Below are positions 20,466-32,480 of a stretch of DNA of 64,000 bases, in pieces. Under the pieces are notes generated by a model. That model was not told where the DNA came from, did no database searches, and was given only the letters and a program-made list of their open reading frames with translations. Made by a program: the position numbers and the translations under genes. This DNA comes from Camelus bactrianus (taxonomy: Eukaryota; Chordata; Mammalia; Artiodactyla; Camelidae), in contig NW_027413957.1 in the NCBI RefSeq assembly GCF_048773025.1, positions 4,526,001 through 4,590,000 of the forward strand, read 5' to 3'. Every line of letters starts with the position of its first letter. The stretch's first letter is position 1.

Positions 20466-23400
20466 TTATAAAATTTACCAACCAGTCAATTCTTAATTGT
20501 CCATATGCAAATTATTAATGTCAGTCTCATAGTCACCAGCTCATACATCAAAACTTTCTGGTATATTTTAATTTGTTTGTATGTCTTCACTTTAAATCAA
20601 TGTATGTAACACTTCTGTGTTTGAAAAATTAGCAAAAATTATCAATTTTACATGATAGTGTTTTGTGATGTTTCTTGTTCTGCTCACTTTATAAATCTAA
20701 ATTGACTGTCATTGCTGTGTCTTGCATCTCAGGGATCACGTTTTCCTTCAGATCCACACTATGCAGAATTGATTCAAAGTCCTTGAAGCATAGCTGGATG
20801 TGAAATAAATGAAAGTCTGCCTAATACTCGGATTTAGGTCTACAAATTTAGATGGAAAAAATAAGCTGCCAGTTATCACAAGTATGTTCTAAATTATTTT
20901 GCTTGGAAAACAGTTCTCCTATTCCACAGAGTTTTCACAACTTCTATTTAAATGAGTTGAATGTAAGCCAGTCCTTTTCAGGTACATCTGAACATGAAAA
21001 TGACCAAATTAAATCATTTTCTCTAAAGACTGACAAGAACTTGATTAAAAAAAAAAAAGAATGATTAGCAAATTATAAACTCCATGCAAACACAATCTGC
21101 CTGTGAGAATAGGTCTAAAGGGGCAAATGTGGAAAGTTAGGAGAAAAAAATATTATTTTGGAAGCCATTAAGATTTTATTCTAGGAGTATTTTTGCTGCA
21201 AGTCTAATACCATATTCATAATGAAATCCTCTGCTGTAATATTTTAATCATCAGCCATGTCTCTATTCTTTGATCTAACAAATTCCAGGATAATTTGTCC
21301 TATTATTCTAATGAGTTAGGCTTACAGTCCTTTCTGATTTTGCTTACATAATCCTATTAACCATTTCCAGATTAACTATTATTCATAAAATCATTTAATC
21401 TTTACCCTATTGACATGAAATCTATCTTAACATTGTTAGCTGTACAGTTCTCCAACCTCTCAGCTTTCGAGTTTCCCAAATATTATATTCATCAATGTTT
21501 TATTCACTTTCTCCTGTTTTAAGATACTTTTTTTGCTCTAGGTATTATATGACTTTAATATTTTAGATTTCTTTTTTTTTCCTTTTTTGGTTCAGCAGAG
21601 AAATAGACAAGATCTGTATACCTACAAAGAGGGAGTTTTAATGCCCTTAAGTAAAAGAGGTAAGTGCAGAGAGAATAGATTTCACAGATAGAAGAATGGG
21701 TAATGTTACAGAGCAAGACTAGGGAACTGGAACAACCCATGATTCCAGGGGCCCAGGGAAGGACATGAAACTGCCCACAGGCAATGTTTTTTGTGTGTGT
21801 GTGTGAGAGAGAGAGAAAGGGGGTGGCGGGAGAGAAGGAAAGATGAGATAGGGAGAAAAAATAGACAGGTGGGTAGATAGACTGATTAACTATAATATAT
21901 TTCTATTTGTGCTTTTTAAGTGTAGTCAGTCTCAATGAACAACTTTTCGCTGTTTGGTGAATTGAATGTGTAAAAAGATAATAATAAATGCACTAATAAG
22001 ATAATTTAATCCTTCCTCCAAAAGAGAGGGCCTGCTAAGATGGTGGGGGTGGGGTTACTGCAGACAGGAAAGTCAGTATCATTTTGTGTTTATGCTTCCT
22101 ATTGGAATAAAATAATTTTTCTCCAAAGATAAGCAAGCCAAATAATTCACTTTTTTATAGTATTCTCAAACTGCCACAATAACTAATATTATAGAATGTC
22201 TTCTTGGTTCATAAAGAGCACGATTAATGTGGGCAAATCCACAGAGGATAATGTTTAAGTGTGCTGTGTCATCTGCTTGGCCTTTCCTTCTCAGTTAAGA
22301 GTGTCATAACATGCAATCCAGGCAAGTCATAAGAACGTCTTAATGAAATATGCATAGTTTTTAATTAGAAAGAATGGCATATGTATTTTTATGACATTCT
22401 TGAACTTTTAAATAATAGAAGAAAGTGGACTGAATCCACAACTTAAATTTTGTGCAGCACAATAAACAACAATACACAATGTATAAAAGACTCTACCATG
22501 GTGCTTTATTTACTTAATTAATAGCATGTAAAACTTAGATCGAATTAATTTCCACCAGCATCTTATTTAGATATGTGGTCCAATCTTAATGTAACATTAA
22601 ATGATCTTAAACAATTTTCTGATGCTTTATAAAATTATTTCCAGCTAAAGAAATTCATACCTGGGTTCATATGATAGAAAGTTGGAAAAGTGAACTTTTG
22701 TGTGTGGTTGTATAAAGAACATATTGATTGAATAATAATCAGTAATTAAGCATCTACCTCTAGATAGAAAAATTTCAAAATTCTTAAAATGAGAAACAAG
22801 GAAAGTGCTTCTGCAAGTTTCTGCAATGTTTCCACTTAAAATATCATTTTAAAAATGTGTAAACATCCAAGTAACTTTATGTGCTATTGATTGTGTATCA
22901 AATATCAAATTACCTCTTTGGACAGGGATTTTATCTTTAAAATGTATATTCTTTCCAGGAAAACTATATTATTTGAAACTTCATGGTACTTAAAACACTT
23001 TCATGAGTTAATAAATAATTATTTTATTAATATGATTTTAAAAGTCAAAGAATAAATTACTAATATGCTTGAGTAATAATGATTAAATGACATTCCCTGG
23101 GTCAAAAAGATTTAATGTAAAAGAAAAAGACTTGCCTTTTGAGTTAATACAATTTTTTAAGAATTAAACATTTTCATTCAATTACTGTGGGTAATTAAAT
23201 TGCTCTCATTATTACAAAACATACACACAGATATTGCTTCAAAATATTTGTATTTGTGTGTTTGTGTGTGTGTTTAGCTAAAAAAGCATAAAGAAAGGAA
23301 ATCTTAAGTTGAAGAAGAAAAGATACTTTTAAATGAAAAATAAATGAGATATCTATAGTTGCTTTTTTATTTTGAATCTTTTGAAAGGTTCAGGTCATTT

Positions 23401-24564
23401 TACAATCTTGAAAATAGGATACAATCAATAAAGCTTAAAAATCGCAAATGTATAAAGTTATAGAAATGTTTCTGGTATCAACTTTCCATCTTTCATTAGA
23501 AGAAGATATTGACAATAATGGATTATATGAAACAAGGTCTCTTAATATTGAGTTCTTTTGTATATAGTGCCAGGAGTGCTGAAAAGTGGGAGTAGATGGA
23601 TTTTTGCTCTTGTTTTTTCCTTGCTATGACACCTGAGTCTCAGGAAAGATAGACTTTGAGTCCATTTGACTCTAGTGCATACGTTGACAGAAGGCAAGTT
23701 TGTTGTACTATTCAGTTAGGCAGATCAGCTGTTCACCAAGAACCTGGCACATAACAGACACAAAGTAAGTTACAGTTAGACAATGGAGTGAATAGATCTA
23801 TGGGCTCTTTGGGTTACATTCAAGGCAATTCTAAAAAAGCTTTGGTGGCTGACTTATCAGTTTGTTCTCACCCTAGTACCAGAAATCCTAGGAAAAGTGT
23901 GGCTTAGGATCTCTTACCCTTTAGATTGAAGTTTGTACTGGAGTTGTCCTGGGAATGCCCTGGTTATTTTATTAGAGCCTGGAGGTCTTTTCCAAGATAA
24001 TCATACTAAAGGAATACAGTGTTCTGAAGAAACTTTAGGGGATATATCTCTTTAAAAAATATCTACATATACATTATGTCTGAGTATATATCTACACATA
24101 TGCTTATATATGTTATATATATATAATATATATGCAAATATATAATTTGTTACAGGTATACCTTGTATACATTTAGATTTTGGAGTTGATTTGTATCTGC
24201 TTGAGACCATCTTTAATGTTATAAAGCTACAGAGATACAGGATTAGGAGCATTTGGAAGAGAACTGCCATTTAGGTGTCTTTGAGTCCTAAGAGGGGTTC
24301 TGAAAGATCTCTGGCTCACAGGAGATAATACTAGCTATATATTTAAAGAATAAGTGGCCAGGTTCCTTTCTTTTCTCCTTCCTTTTTTTCCCTTTTATTT
24401 CTGCTTCCTTTCTTCCTTAATTTTACATACAGTACAGGTACAGAAGGAAACATGTACAAAACAAGAGTAAACATTTTCTCATGTGTTTTTGGAGACTGTT
24501 GCTGTCTCCAGTTCTCTGTTCCCTTTCCAAGGAAGCCCAGTCATCAGTAGGTACACCTTTATGC
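20466..24564. other. AT-rich gene desert segment
   Basis: About 4 kb of AT-rich DNA. I see no exon, RNA gene or clear mobile element. Minor simple repeats occur, such as (GT)n(GA)n at about 21795-21820. Confidence 0.6.
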
Positions 24565-24628
24565 TTTCCTTCCTTCCTTCCTTCCTTCCTTCCTTCCTTC
24601 CTTCCTTCCTTCCTTCCTTCCTTCCTTC

Positions 24629-24695
<67 letters not shown>

Positions 24696-24717
24696 TCCTT
24701 TCTTTCCTTTCTTTCTT
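24565..24717 (+). repeat. Compound (CCTT)n-(CTTT)n microsatellite
   Basis: About 150 bp of pure pyrimidine on the + strand: CCTT repeats to about 24630, then CTTT repeats. It is close to the complement of the purine tract at 2760-2929. Open frames over it (FLPSFLPS) are artefacts. Confidence 0.97.
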
Positions 24718-26189
24718 AATTTTTAACTTTCCTCATAGTTACCATGATAGTCTGCAAACTCCTGGCCCATAAACATATACATACATGGGCCAAGAATATT
24801 ATGTATATATCTAATGAGCCGGATGAAGTTTTACTTCTTTTGCTTGTATTTTCACCATTAAACTCCTTATATCCTAAACACTAACCCTTCACCCCAACCA
24901 TATTCTTTTAATATTTACTCTTAACAAAGCAACAAATATAATAAATATTTTATTAAAAGTGTGTTCTTTTGAGGGGCACAGGGAATGATCAATTTAATAA
25001 AAAGTGAATGCTTTTAATTATGAGCATCAGAGTGTATTTTACATTGATTCATGATACCATGAAGATTAGTAAAAAAGGAAACATGTAATTAGCATATTGC
25101 TACAGGTATATGTAGATGGGGTTTAGAAGAGAATCACAGAAGAATTAAATTAATAATATAAAACAGGTCAAAAAAGGTAAATTGCCTTTGAAAATGCTCA
25201 AATTTTTAACATACCTTATTAAAAATCTAGTTAAGAATTTGACAGCCATCCAATTAATGTAAAAAATAAAAAGGAATGAGATAGGTACTTAAATATAAGA
25301 TTCAAAGCAAAGAAAACAACTAAAATACACATTTTAACTGCTGGAGGGACAACATGGTATCTTAAAAACACAATTCAAATCTTTGCCCAAGATACTCATT
25401 TTTTGCAACTTTGTGATTAATTTATATATCTGAGTTGTATAGTAGAGATTTGAAGCAGAAGATTGAACTGGGGAAAAATACTTCTTGAAACAGCTATAGA
25501 TTTTGAGTAAACACATAAATAATTCAATATGTTGGTTATATTAATCAATTAGTCTATATCCATAATTATATTTTGTTACGGATATGTATGAGTACAAATT
25601 TAATGCATTGATATTTCTTTATAATTTCATTTTTTATCTGTTCTTTCATGTTCATTGCTTCTGCATTATTTATCTGCTATATTGTTTGTTCATACAAGTT
25701 TATTTCTTATAAAGGTGTGCCTTTCATCGTCACGCACGTTTCCCTTTATTTTGGTAAATATCTCCTTTGTCTTGATATTACTTCTGCATTTTCAATATTA
25801 TTTTTCTTTATATTTGACAGATACAATTTTGTCAACCACTTATTAGTACTTTATTATATTTTCTATCTTAAGATTTAATTTATATTTTAATTTAAATATA
25901 AAATTCATTGATATGAATGTATTTCAATATAGTTTTAATGATCATTTTGTTACTTCACAACCGATTGCATATTTTAGTTTTATCTTGAATTTTTAATGTC
26001 AAGAAATTTGACACTGTCATTCCTGTTTTATAAACAGATGTTTGTTTTTATCCTCGATTCCTTGCTTCCCTCAAATCTTCAGCTAAGATCAGTTTATTTT
26101 TGTGAAGTATAACCTTTAGAATTATAGGGCATTTGGGCAGTAAATATTATCAAGTTTTACTTGTTCAAATATATCTATTTTTTATGGAC
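24718..26189. other. No gene recognised
   Basis: AT-rich non-coding DNA. Hydrophobic open frames around 25650-25880 come from T-rich composition and resemble no known protein. Confidence 0.6.
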
Positions 26190-26194
26190 TTTTA

Positions 26195-26262
26195 AAAAAG
26201 ATTTTTGTTTGTTTTGTTAATGGAGGTACTGGGGATTGAACCCAGTTTTATATTCCCTTCCA
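26195..26262 (-). mobile_element. Camelid vic-1-type tRNA-derived SINE fragment
   Basis: 'aatggaggtactggggattg' followed by 'aacccag' is the reverse complement of the B-box side of the camelid tRNA-derived SINE (ends ..tcaatccccagtacctcc). Only the 3' part of the tRNA-like region and an A/T-rich tail survive. It is a useful lineage marker for Camelidae. Confidence 0.72.
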
Positions 26263-26629
26263 CTAAATTCAAAATTATACACTCTGTTTGTTTAATGGTT
26301 AAGCTATAATTTATATTAAGCATTGTTAACATTTCAACATATAAATTTAATTCAATCTTTTGCTTTCCTTTTAGCTAACAAAGACCTTCGATCAATGTCA
26401 ATGCATTTACCACTCCAATCTTTTTGCTGTTTTCATGTTTTAAAATTATGTTTTATTTAATCACAAGACATTTTATTACTATGAAGTGTGACTTGAATAT
26501 AGTGTTTACTTGCTTTGTTCATGGATGTCTTTCTTTAATTTCCTTTTCTTTGTTCTATTTCAGACTCCTTAGCTAGAATAACATTCCTTCAGCCTAAAGT
26601 TAATTCCTTTACAATTCTTTTTAAACTTC

Positions 26630-27190
26630 CAAAAATTGAGAAGAAAATGGCCAACAAATTAATAGAAACATTAATGATATTTATGTAGTATTTTCACATA
26701 AAAATAAATAAATGTGACCCTTAAATATATGAAAAAAGCTTAAACCTATTTTGAAATCCTTTATTATATATAAATCCTTATAATAAAGGATTTCAAAATA
26801 ATATACTGCAAAAACATTATTCAGCTACCAAATTATCAACAAATGAAATGTCTGACAACATATTCTGTTGGCCAGCCTCTAAATAATGATGCATTCTCAA
26901 GCATTGCTGATGGGAATGAAAAATGGTACAACACTATGGAGGGGATTTTGCAATACCTAATGAAAGTATACACACGGTCATCTTATAAATTCAGGAATCC
27001 TATTTCTAATAATCTGTCCAAAGATACAATGGCATAAACATAAAATGTTATATTTCATCTTTATTATACGAAAAAATTAAAAACAAGCATGTGTATGCAA
27101 GTAAAAATTCTGCTTTATAATTTTGAACTTGGAATCATGTATATATTTTACATAATTCAAAGTGAAATAAATAAAATAACCTAATATAAC
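26630..27190 (+). mobile_element. Old L1M ORF2/3' fragment
   Basis: 'caagcattgctgatgggaatg', 'aaaaatggtacaacactatgg' and 'ggaatcctatttctaat' match the L1 ORF2 C-terminal coding region in sense orientation, heavily mutated. It encloses the hairpin at 26747-26800. Confidence 0.6.
26747..26800. repeat. Perfect 22-bp inverted repeat with 10-nt loop
   Basis: The left arm 26747-26768 is the exact reverse complement of the right arm 26779-26800, with a 10-nt spacer at 26769-26778. The RNA could fold into a perfect 22-bp stem. It is AT-rich, which lowers its significance. Confidence 0.9.
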
Positions 27191-28039
27191 AATTATTAAA
27201 ATTGAAAATAATGAAATGAAACCTATCTACGTATAAACTTGGTGGCATAATCCCACTACGAGGAATCATATTTGTGCAGTAAACCTACAATATTTTGGCT
27301 CTGTTGCTAGTAATGTATAGCCTGCAGTTAAAAAACAAACCTTTAGATAAATCTTAAGTTTCACATATTAAACTCATTATTTAAGTATTATGAATATGGC
27401 TATGTTGAAGTATTAGTATTCATGTGTGGGTACGTAGATATCAGTAAATTGAAATAAAATCAATTAGTTACTGTGTTCCTTTTAATGTCTTAGGAATTAA
27501 GTTTTCAAGTGGAAAAGAGGTACAATTATAAAATCTAAGTAGTCAAATAAATTTTACAATGTTGAATTTCAAGGTTCTCTAAAAAATGCATATCTCCAAC
27601 TTTGTTCATTGAAGTGTCCTACAAGCAATGGCAACCCAGAAAGACAAGCACCCCAAATACCCAGATGATAGTCTCTAAATAGAATTCTGTACAATTCTTA
27701 ACTGTTATCGCCACTAATATTTGAAATATTATAACCTCAAACAATGGCCTCCATTCTCTCTCTCCCCTTCTCCTTCTGGAACTCTGACTAGATGGTTGAA
27801 ACCTCACACTCTGTACCTCTTCATTTATCAGTAGGCTGAGTTAAATGCATCGCTTGAGTTTCCCTGATCTTGATGATTTGAACTTATTGTCTGTAAAGTG
27901 GCCAACTTGTAGATATAAAGTTTCGAACAATTATTTGGTTTTTTTTCACTGTGCACTGACTAGCACCAAGATAACTTTTTAAGAAATCCTGAAATAAGAG
28001 ATTTATTTTTAACTCTTCCATCCCTCTTCTCTCTGTCCC
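27191..28039. other. AT-rich flank, no gene recognised
   Basis: AT-rich sequence up to a sharp composition change at about 28040. It ends in a polypyrimidine stretch and CAG (tctctctgtcccag), which resembles a splice acceptor. Confidence 0.55.
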
Positions 28040-28184
28040 AGGGCTAATGCCCCACAGCCACGGCCCCCGCCAGACCCTGATCGGTACCGCTCGGCCCGAC
28101 TCGCCACAACCCGAGCAGCAGGAGCACGAGCACGAGGGTCCACGCTTCCGGCGGGAGGATGAGGGGCGCGCGCGCACGCGCCGA

Positions 28185-28196
28185 TGCGCCTGCGCA
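28185..28196 (+). promoter_or_regulatory. NRF1-like site, unit A
   Basis: TGCGCCTGCGCA matches the NRF1 palindrome (YGCGCAYGCGCR) at all but one position. It sits about 140 bp upstream of the donor-like site of unit A. Confidence 0.5.
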
Positions 28197-28326
28197 GACG
28201 CGGAACAGCCCGAACTTGAAGAAGACGGGCGGGAGCCAACTGCTCCCGGAACAGCTCCTGGAGGAGGAACGCGGCCTGGGGTCTGGGCCGCCGCTTGCTG
28301 CCGCCGCCGCTGCCTTCGCCGAGCCG

Positions 28327-28333
28327 GTAAGGG
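28327..28333 (+). promoter_or_regulatory. Splice-donor-like site, unit A
   Basis: ccgagccg|gtaaggg at the end of a GCC/CCG-rich block. The GT is kept at the matching place in units B (about 30181), C (about 32098) and D (about 56039) as gtgaggg, which suggests an ancestral first exon. Use as a splice site is inferred. Confidence 0.4.
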
Positions 28334-28612
28334 GGAGCTTGGAGGGGGCGCGCAGGTCGGGAGCCGGCGGGTGAAGCCTGGGCTGCGCTCGCGGGTAGCG
28401 GTGCGTAGGTGAGGCCCGGGCCTCGCGACCCGTTAGGACACTGAGGTGGGTCGGGGGCCACCGGGTGGTTCGTGGTGCCCACTTCTTCCCGCTCATTAGT
28501 AGTACGGGCGCCTGTTCGTTGCCGCTTATACCCGGGGGGGGTAGCGGATGCCGCCACCCCAGGAGGTGGGAGGGCACCGGGCAGCCAGGGAGCACGTCCA
28601 ACTGGCCCTCAG

Positions 28613-29170
28613 GCCATGGCCTGTTCCCAGGAGGCGGGTGCGGTGCTGTCAGGGTGCGGGGGCGGCGGCGGCGGCGGCAGCGGGGAGAGGGGTCTACCCT
28701 TGGGAGCCTGTCAATTTCCTCCCATCTCTCCTGCGTCCTGTCCTAGGGGCAACTTTTGCTGTCCAGATTTGCAGGGCCTATGTTGCAGGTCATTTCTGCC
28801 CCTGGGAGATGAGGAGGTGCTGTCAGGGTGCGGGGGCGGTGGCAGCGACAGCAGGAAATGGGAGCAAATTTCCGCTCAAGCATAGGCAGCCCCAATCCTG
28901 CCATTGCTGCTGCTGCTGCTGCTGCTGCTGAGCCCCCCCCCGCCCCGACCACACCCTGCCTACCTCCCAGGAGCAGGCTGACAGGGGGAGATTCTTTCCA
29001 GGAAGCCAGGGCAGCAGAGGCTGCCCCCCCCGGGCCAGGCAGCGGGGGAGTTGGGAGGAAGTTGACTGGCTCTCCCAGGGCAGCCCCCCTCCCCGTCTCT
29101 GCCTCTGCCTCTGCCTCTGCCTGCTGTCCATTCTGGGCGGGGCTGCCCCTCCCTGCCGGCAGCACCATCA
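28613..29170. repeat. Oppositely oriented G-rich monomers (unit A)
   Basis: At 28613-28880 two monomers read 'cccaggaggcgggtgcggtg', 'ctgtcagggtgcgggggcgg', then 'gggagc' and 'tctgcccctggg'. At 28891-29130 the reverse complement follows ('ctacctcccaggagcaggct', 'gggcagcagaggctgcc'). The two are arranged head to head around 28885. The equivalent in unit B is about 30475-31035. Confidence 0.75.
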
Positions 29171-30017
29171 ACCACCCAAGGCCCACTGGCGAGTGGTGTG
29201 CACCCTGGTACCACCCTGCCCCATCAGCTGAGACGAGGCACTGGGTGGTGGGGGGAGAAGTGGGGGGGAGTAGGGGTGGGGGCAGGGCGCCCGGGCGAGA
29301 ATTGGAACTGCGTCCAACCCCCACCCGGGCCCAGGAGCCTGGGACACAGGGCTGTGTGCCAGCACTCTGCCCGGGATCCCTGGCTGGCTGGCTGTCGCCA
29401 TGGTGATGGGAGCCCAGACCATCCTGCCCCCCGCTGGTTGAGGGGTGAGGGGGTCAGCTGGGGGTAAGGTTGCACTCCGGGTGAGGGAGGATCCCGCGGT
29501 GAGTGGGCACAGGCTGAGGGGTGAGGAATCGCTGGGAGTGGAATTGACCCGGCTGAGGGGTGAGGGGGACCATCTTGGGATGTTGGGGGTCCTGCAGTGA
29601 GGCATGAGGGGTGAGCTTGCGGCGTGGGGGCCAAAGGTTACTAGCGTGGTGGAGTGTCGGGGCGGGTACCTCGGTGTGAGAGGAAGTCCCATTTCGGGGG
29701 TCCTGTGGGAGACTTGGGGGCTTGGCTGTAGGTGGGGGGGGCATTCACAGGGTTTGGGAGGGAAGGCGAGCAGGGGGAGTGGGGCTAGGGGGTGTGGCCT
29801 GGCCCTGAGCTGTTCGAGGTTTTGGTTGTGTCAGGACCAGTAGGTGATGGGATGGGGGTGTTAAGGATGGAGACCCGGTGGGGCGGGTAAAGGGATGGGC
29901 CCTCCGCCCCACTGTCAGGCCCTTGCCCCCAGCCCCCAGCCCGGCACCAGTGCCCACCTCCCGAAAAACAGGAGTTGCACCCCGAGCGTCCGCGCTGCGG
30001 GCGGGAGGAGGAGGGGC

Positions 30018-30027
30018 GCGCATGCGC
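30018..30027 (+). promoter_or_regulatory. Canonical NRF1 palindrome, unit B
   Basis: GCGCATGCGC within ggggcgcgcatgcgcgtgg, a perfect core for nuclear respiratory factor 1, about 150 bp 5' of the unit's donor-like site. Confidence 0.65.
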
Positions 30028-31794
30028 GTGGACGCACAGACACGCCGACCGGACCCGCCCGGAGCGTGTGAAAGCTGGGCGGGAGCCTAGTGCTCGAGGA
30101 CCAGCTCCTGGAGGAGGAACGCGGCCTGGGGTCTGGGCCGCCGCTTGCTGCCGCCGCCGCTTGCTGCCGCCGCCGAGCGTGTGAGGGGGCGCTTGGTGGG
30201 GGCGCGCAGGTCGGGAGCCGGCGGGTGAAGCCTGGGCTGCGCTCGCGGGTAGCGGTGCGTAGGTGAGGCCCGGGCCTCGCGACCCGTTAGGACCCTGAGG
30301 TGGGTCGGGGGCCACCGCGTGGTTCGTGGTGCCCACTTCTCCTTCCCGCTCATTAGTAATAGGGGCGCCTCTTCATTGCCGCTTATACCGGGGGGGGGGG
30401 CGGTAGCGGATACCTCCGCCCCAGGAGGTGGGAGGGCACCGGACGGCTAGGGAGCACGTTCGACTGGCCCTCAGGCCATGGCCTGTTCCCAGGAGGCGGG
30501 TGCGGTGCTGTCAGGGTGCGGGGGCGGCGGCGGCGGCACCGGGGAGAGGGGTCTACCCTTGGGAGCCTGTCAATTTGCTCCCACCTCTCTTGCGTCCTGT
30601 CCTGGGGGCAGCTTTTGCTGTCCAGATTTGCAGGGCCTATGTTGCAGGTCATTTCTGCCCCTGGGAGATGAGGAGGTGCTGTCAGGGTGCGGGGGCGGTG
30701 GCAGCGACAGCGGGAAATGGGAGCAAATTCCCGCTCTAGCATAGGCAGCCCCAATCCTGCCATTGCTGCTGCTGCTGCTGCTGCTGCTGAGCCCCCCGCC
30801 CGCCCCGACAACACCCTGCCTACCTCCCAGGTGCAGGCTGACAGGGAGAGATTCTTTCCAGGAAGCCAGGGCAGCAGAGGCTGCCCCCCCACCCCCCGGG
30901 CCAGGCAGCGGGGGAGTTGGGAGGAAGTTGACTGGCTCTCCCAGGGCAGCCCCCCTCCCCGTCTCTGCCTCTGCCTCTGCCGCTGCCTGCTGTCCATTCT
31001 GGGCGGGGCTGCCCCCTCCCTGCCGGCAGCACCATCAACCACCCAAGGCCCACTGGCGAGTGGTGTGCACCCTGGTACCACCCAGCCCCATCAGCTGAGA
31101 CGAGGCACTGGGTGGTGGGGGGAGAAGTGGGGGGGAGTAGGGGTGGGGGCAGGGCGCCCGGGCGAGAATTGGAACTGCGTCCAACCCCCGCCCGGGCCCA
31201 GGAGCCTGGGACACAGGGCTGTGTGCCAGCACTCTGCCCGGGATCCCTGGCTGGCTGGCTGTCGCCATGGTGATGGGAGCCCAGACCATCCTGCCCCCCG
31301 CTGGTTGAGGGGTGAGGGGGTCAGCTGGGGGTAAGGTTGCACTCCGGGTGAGGGAGGATCCCGCGGTGAGTGGGCACAGGCTGAGGGGTGAGGAATCGCT
31401 GGGAGTGGAATTGACCCGGCTGAGGGGTGAGGGGGACCATCTTGGGATGTTGGGGGTCCTGCAGTGAGGCATGAGGGGTGAGCTTGTGGCGTGGGGGGCC
31501 ATAGGTTACTAGCGTGGTGGAGTGTCGGGGCGGGTACCTCGGTGTGAGAGGAAGTCCCATTTCGGGGGTCCTGTGGGAGACTTGGGGGCTTGGCTGTAGG
31601 TGGGGGGGGCATTCACAGGGTTTGGGAGGGAAGGCGAGCAGGGGGAGTGGGGCTAGGGGGTGTGGCCTGGCCCTGAGCTGTTCGAGGTTTTGGTTGTGTC
31701 AGGACCAGTAGGTGATGGGATGGGGGTGTTAAGGATGGAGACCCGGTGGGGCGGGTAAAGGGATGGGCCCTCCGCCCCACTGCCAGGCCCTTGT

Positions 31795-31832
31795 CCCCAG
31801 CCCCCAGCCCCCAGCCCCCAGCCCCCAGCCCG
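31795..31832 (+). repeat. (CCCCCAG)n minisatellite
   Basis: About five copies of a 7-bp unit just upstream of unit C. The same place has only about two copies in unit B (29930-29942) and one or two in unit D (55791-55801), so it is a length-variable spot. Confidence 0.88.
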
Positions 31833-31905
31833 GCACCAGTCCCCACCTCCCGAAGAACAGGAGTTGCAGCCCGAGCGTCCACGCTGCGGGCGGGGGAGGA
31901 GGGGC

Positions 31906-31915
31906 GCGCATGCGC
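31906..31915 (+). promoter_or_regulatory. Canonical NRF1 palindrome, unit C
   Basis: GCGCATGCGC, identical to that of unit B and in the same relative place. Confidence 0.65.
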
Positions 31916-32339
31916 GTGGACGCACAGACGCACCGACCTGACCCGCCCGGAGCGTGTGAAAGCTGGGCGGGAGCCTAGTGCTCGAGGACCAGCTCCTGGA
32001 GGAGGAACGCGACCTGGGGTCTGGGCCGCCGCTTGCTGCCGCCGCCGTTTGCTGCCGCCGCCGTTTGCTGCCGCCTCACCTGCCGCCGCCGAGCGGGTGA
32101 GGGGGCGCTTGGTGGGGGCGCGCAGGTCGGGAGCCGGCGGGTGAAGCCTGGGCTGCGCTCGCGGGTAGCGGTGCGTAGGTGAGGCCCGGGCCTCGCGACC
32201 CGTTAGGACCCTGAGGTGTGACAGAGCTGAATTAAGTGAATACCTGTAAAAAATTGAAAAGTGAACACCACTTTCCTTTGTAGATCTGAGAATGTGATTT
32301 ATGTTTTTGAAGATAGTCTGTTACAGTGTGTCAGTCTGT

Positions 32340-32480
32340 GGTCTACAGCTTAATGTCCCAGTCATGCGTGTATGTACATATATTGATTTTCATATTCTTC
32401 TTCATTAAATGTTATTACAGAACATTGAATATAGTTCCATGTGGTATCCAGAAGCAATTTGGGGTTGTTTTTTAATATCT
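32340..32480 (-). mobile_element. L1 3' end fragment, antisense
   Basis: 'aacattgaatatagttccatg' and 'ttcattaaatgttattacag' are reverse-complement L1 3' UTR motifs. Confidence 0.68.

Larger units (their letters stand above)
28040..32216. repeat. CpG-rich tandem array, two ~1.87-kb units plus a partial third
   Basis: An island of very high GC and CpG content with abrupt edges. Unit A runs to about 29985, unit B about 29986-31870 and truncated unit C about 31871-32216. Shared landmarks repeat at offsets of about 1850-1890 bp. Examples are gcgcgcaggtcgggagccgg at 28348, 30206 and 32120, and ggatcccgcggtgagtgg at about 29489 and 31350. B and the later part of A are nearly identical by eye; the first ~350 bp of A is more diverged. 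Within a unit the order is: NRF1-like site, GC-rich exon-like block, donor-like site, alternating G-rich monomers, (CTG)n, 'cctctg' repeats, then 'tgaggggtgaggg' repeats. Long open frames occur on both strands and in several frames, as expected without stops in GC-rich DNA. No protein family was recognised. Confidence 0.88.

Noticed and set aside
28009-31702. Many 100-230 aa open frames on both strands of the CpG array
   Set aside because: Stops are rare in GC-rich DNA in all frames. Frames overlap on both strands, contain CTG/GGC repeat peptides, and do not behave as one conserved frame between units.
28040-32216. Array as 5' UTR monomers of L1
   Set aside because: Considered because mouse L1 promoters are tandem monomers. 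However, the L1 with a complete 5' UTR at 34.66-35.59 kb lacks these monomers, and at 53 and 57 kb the monomers join the 3' tail. The idea is not excluded for another subfamily.
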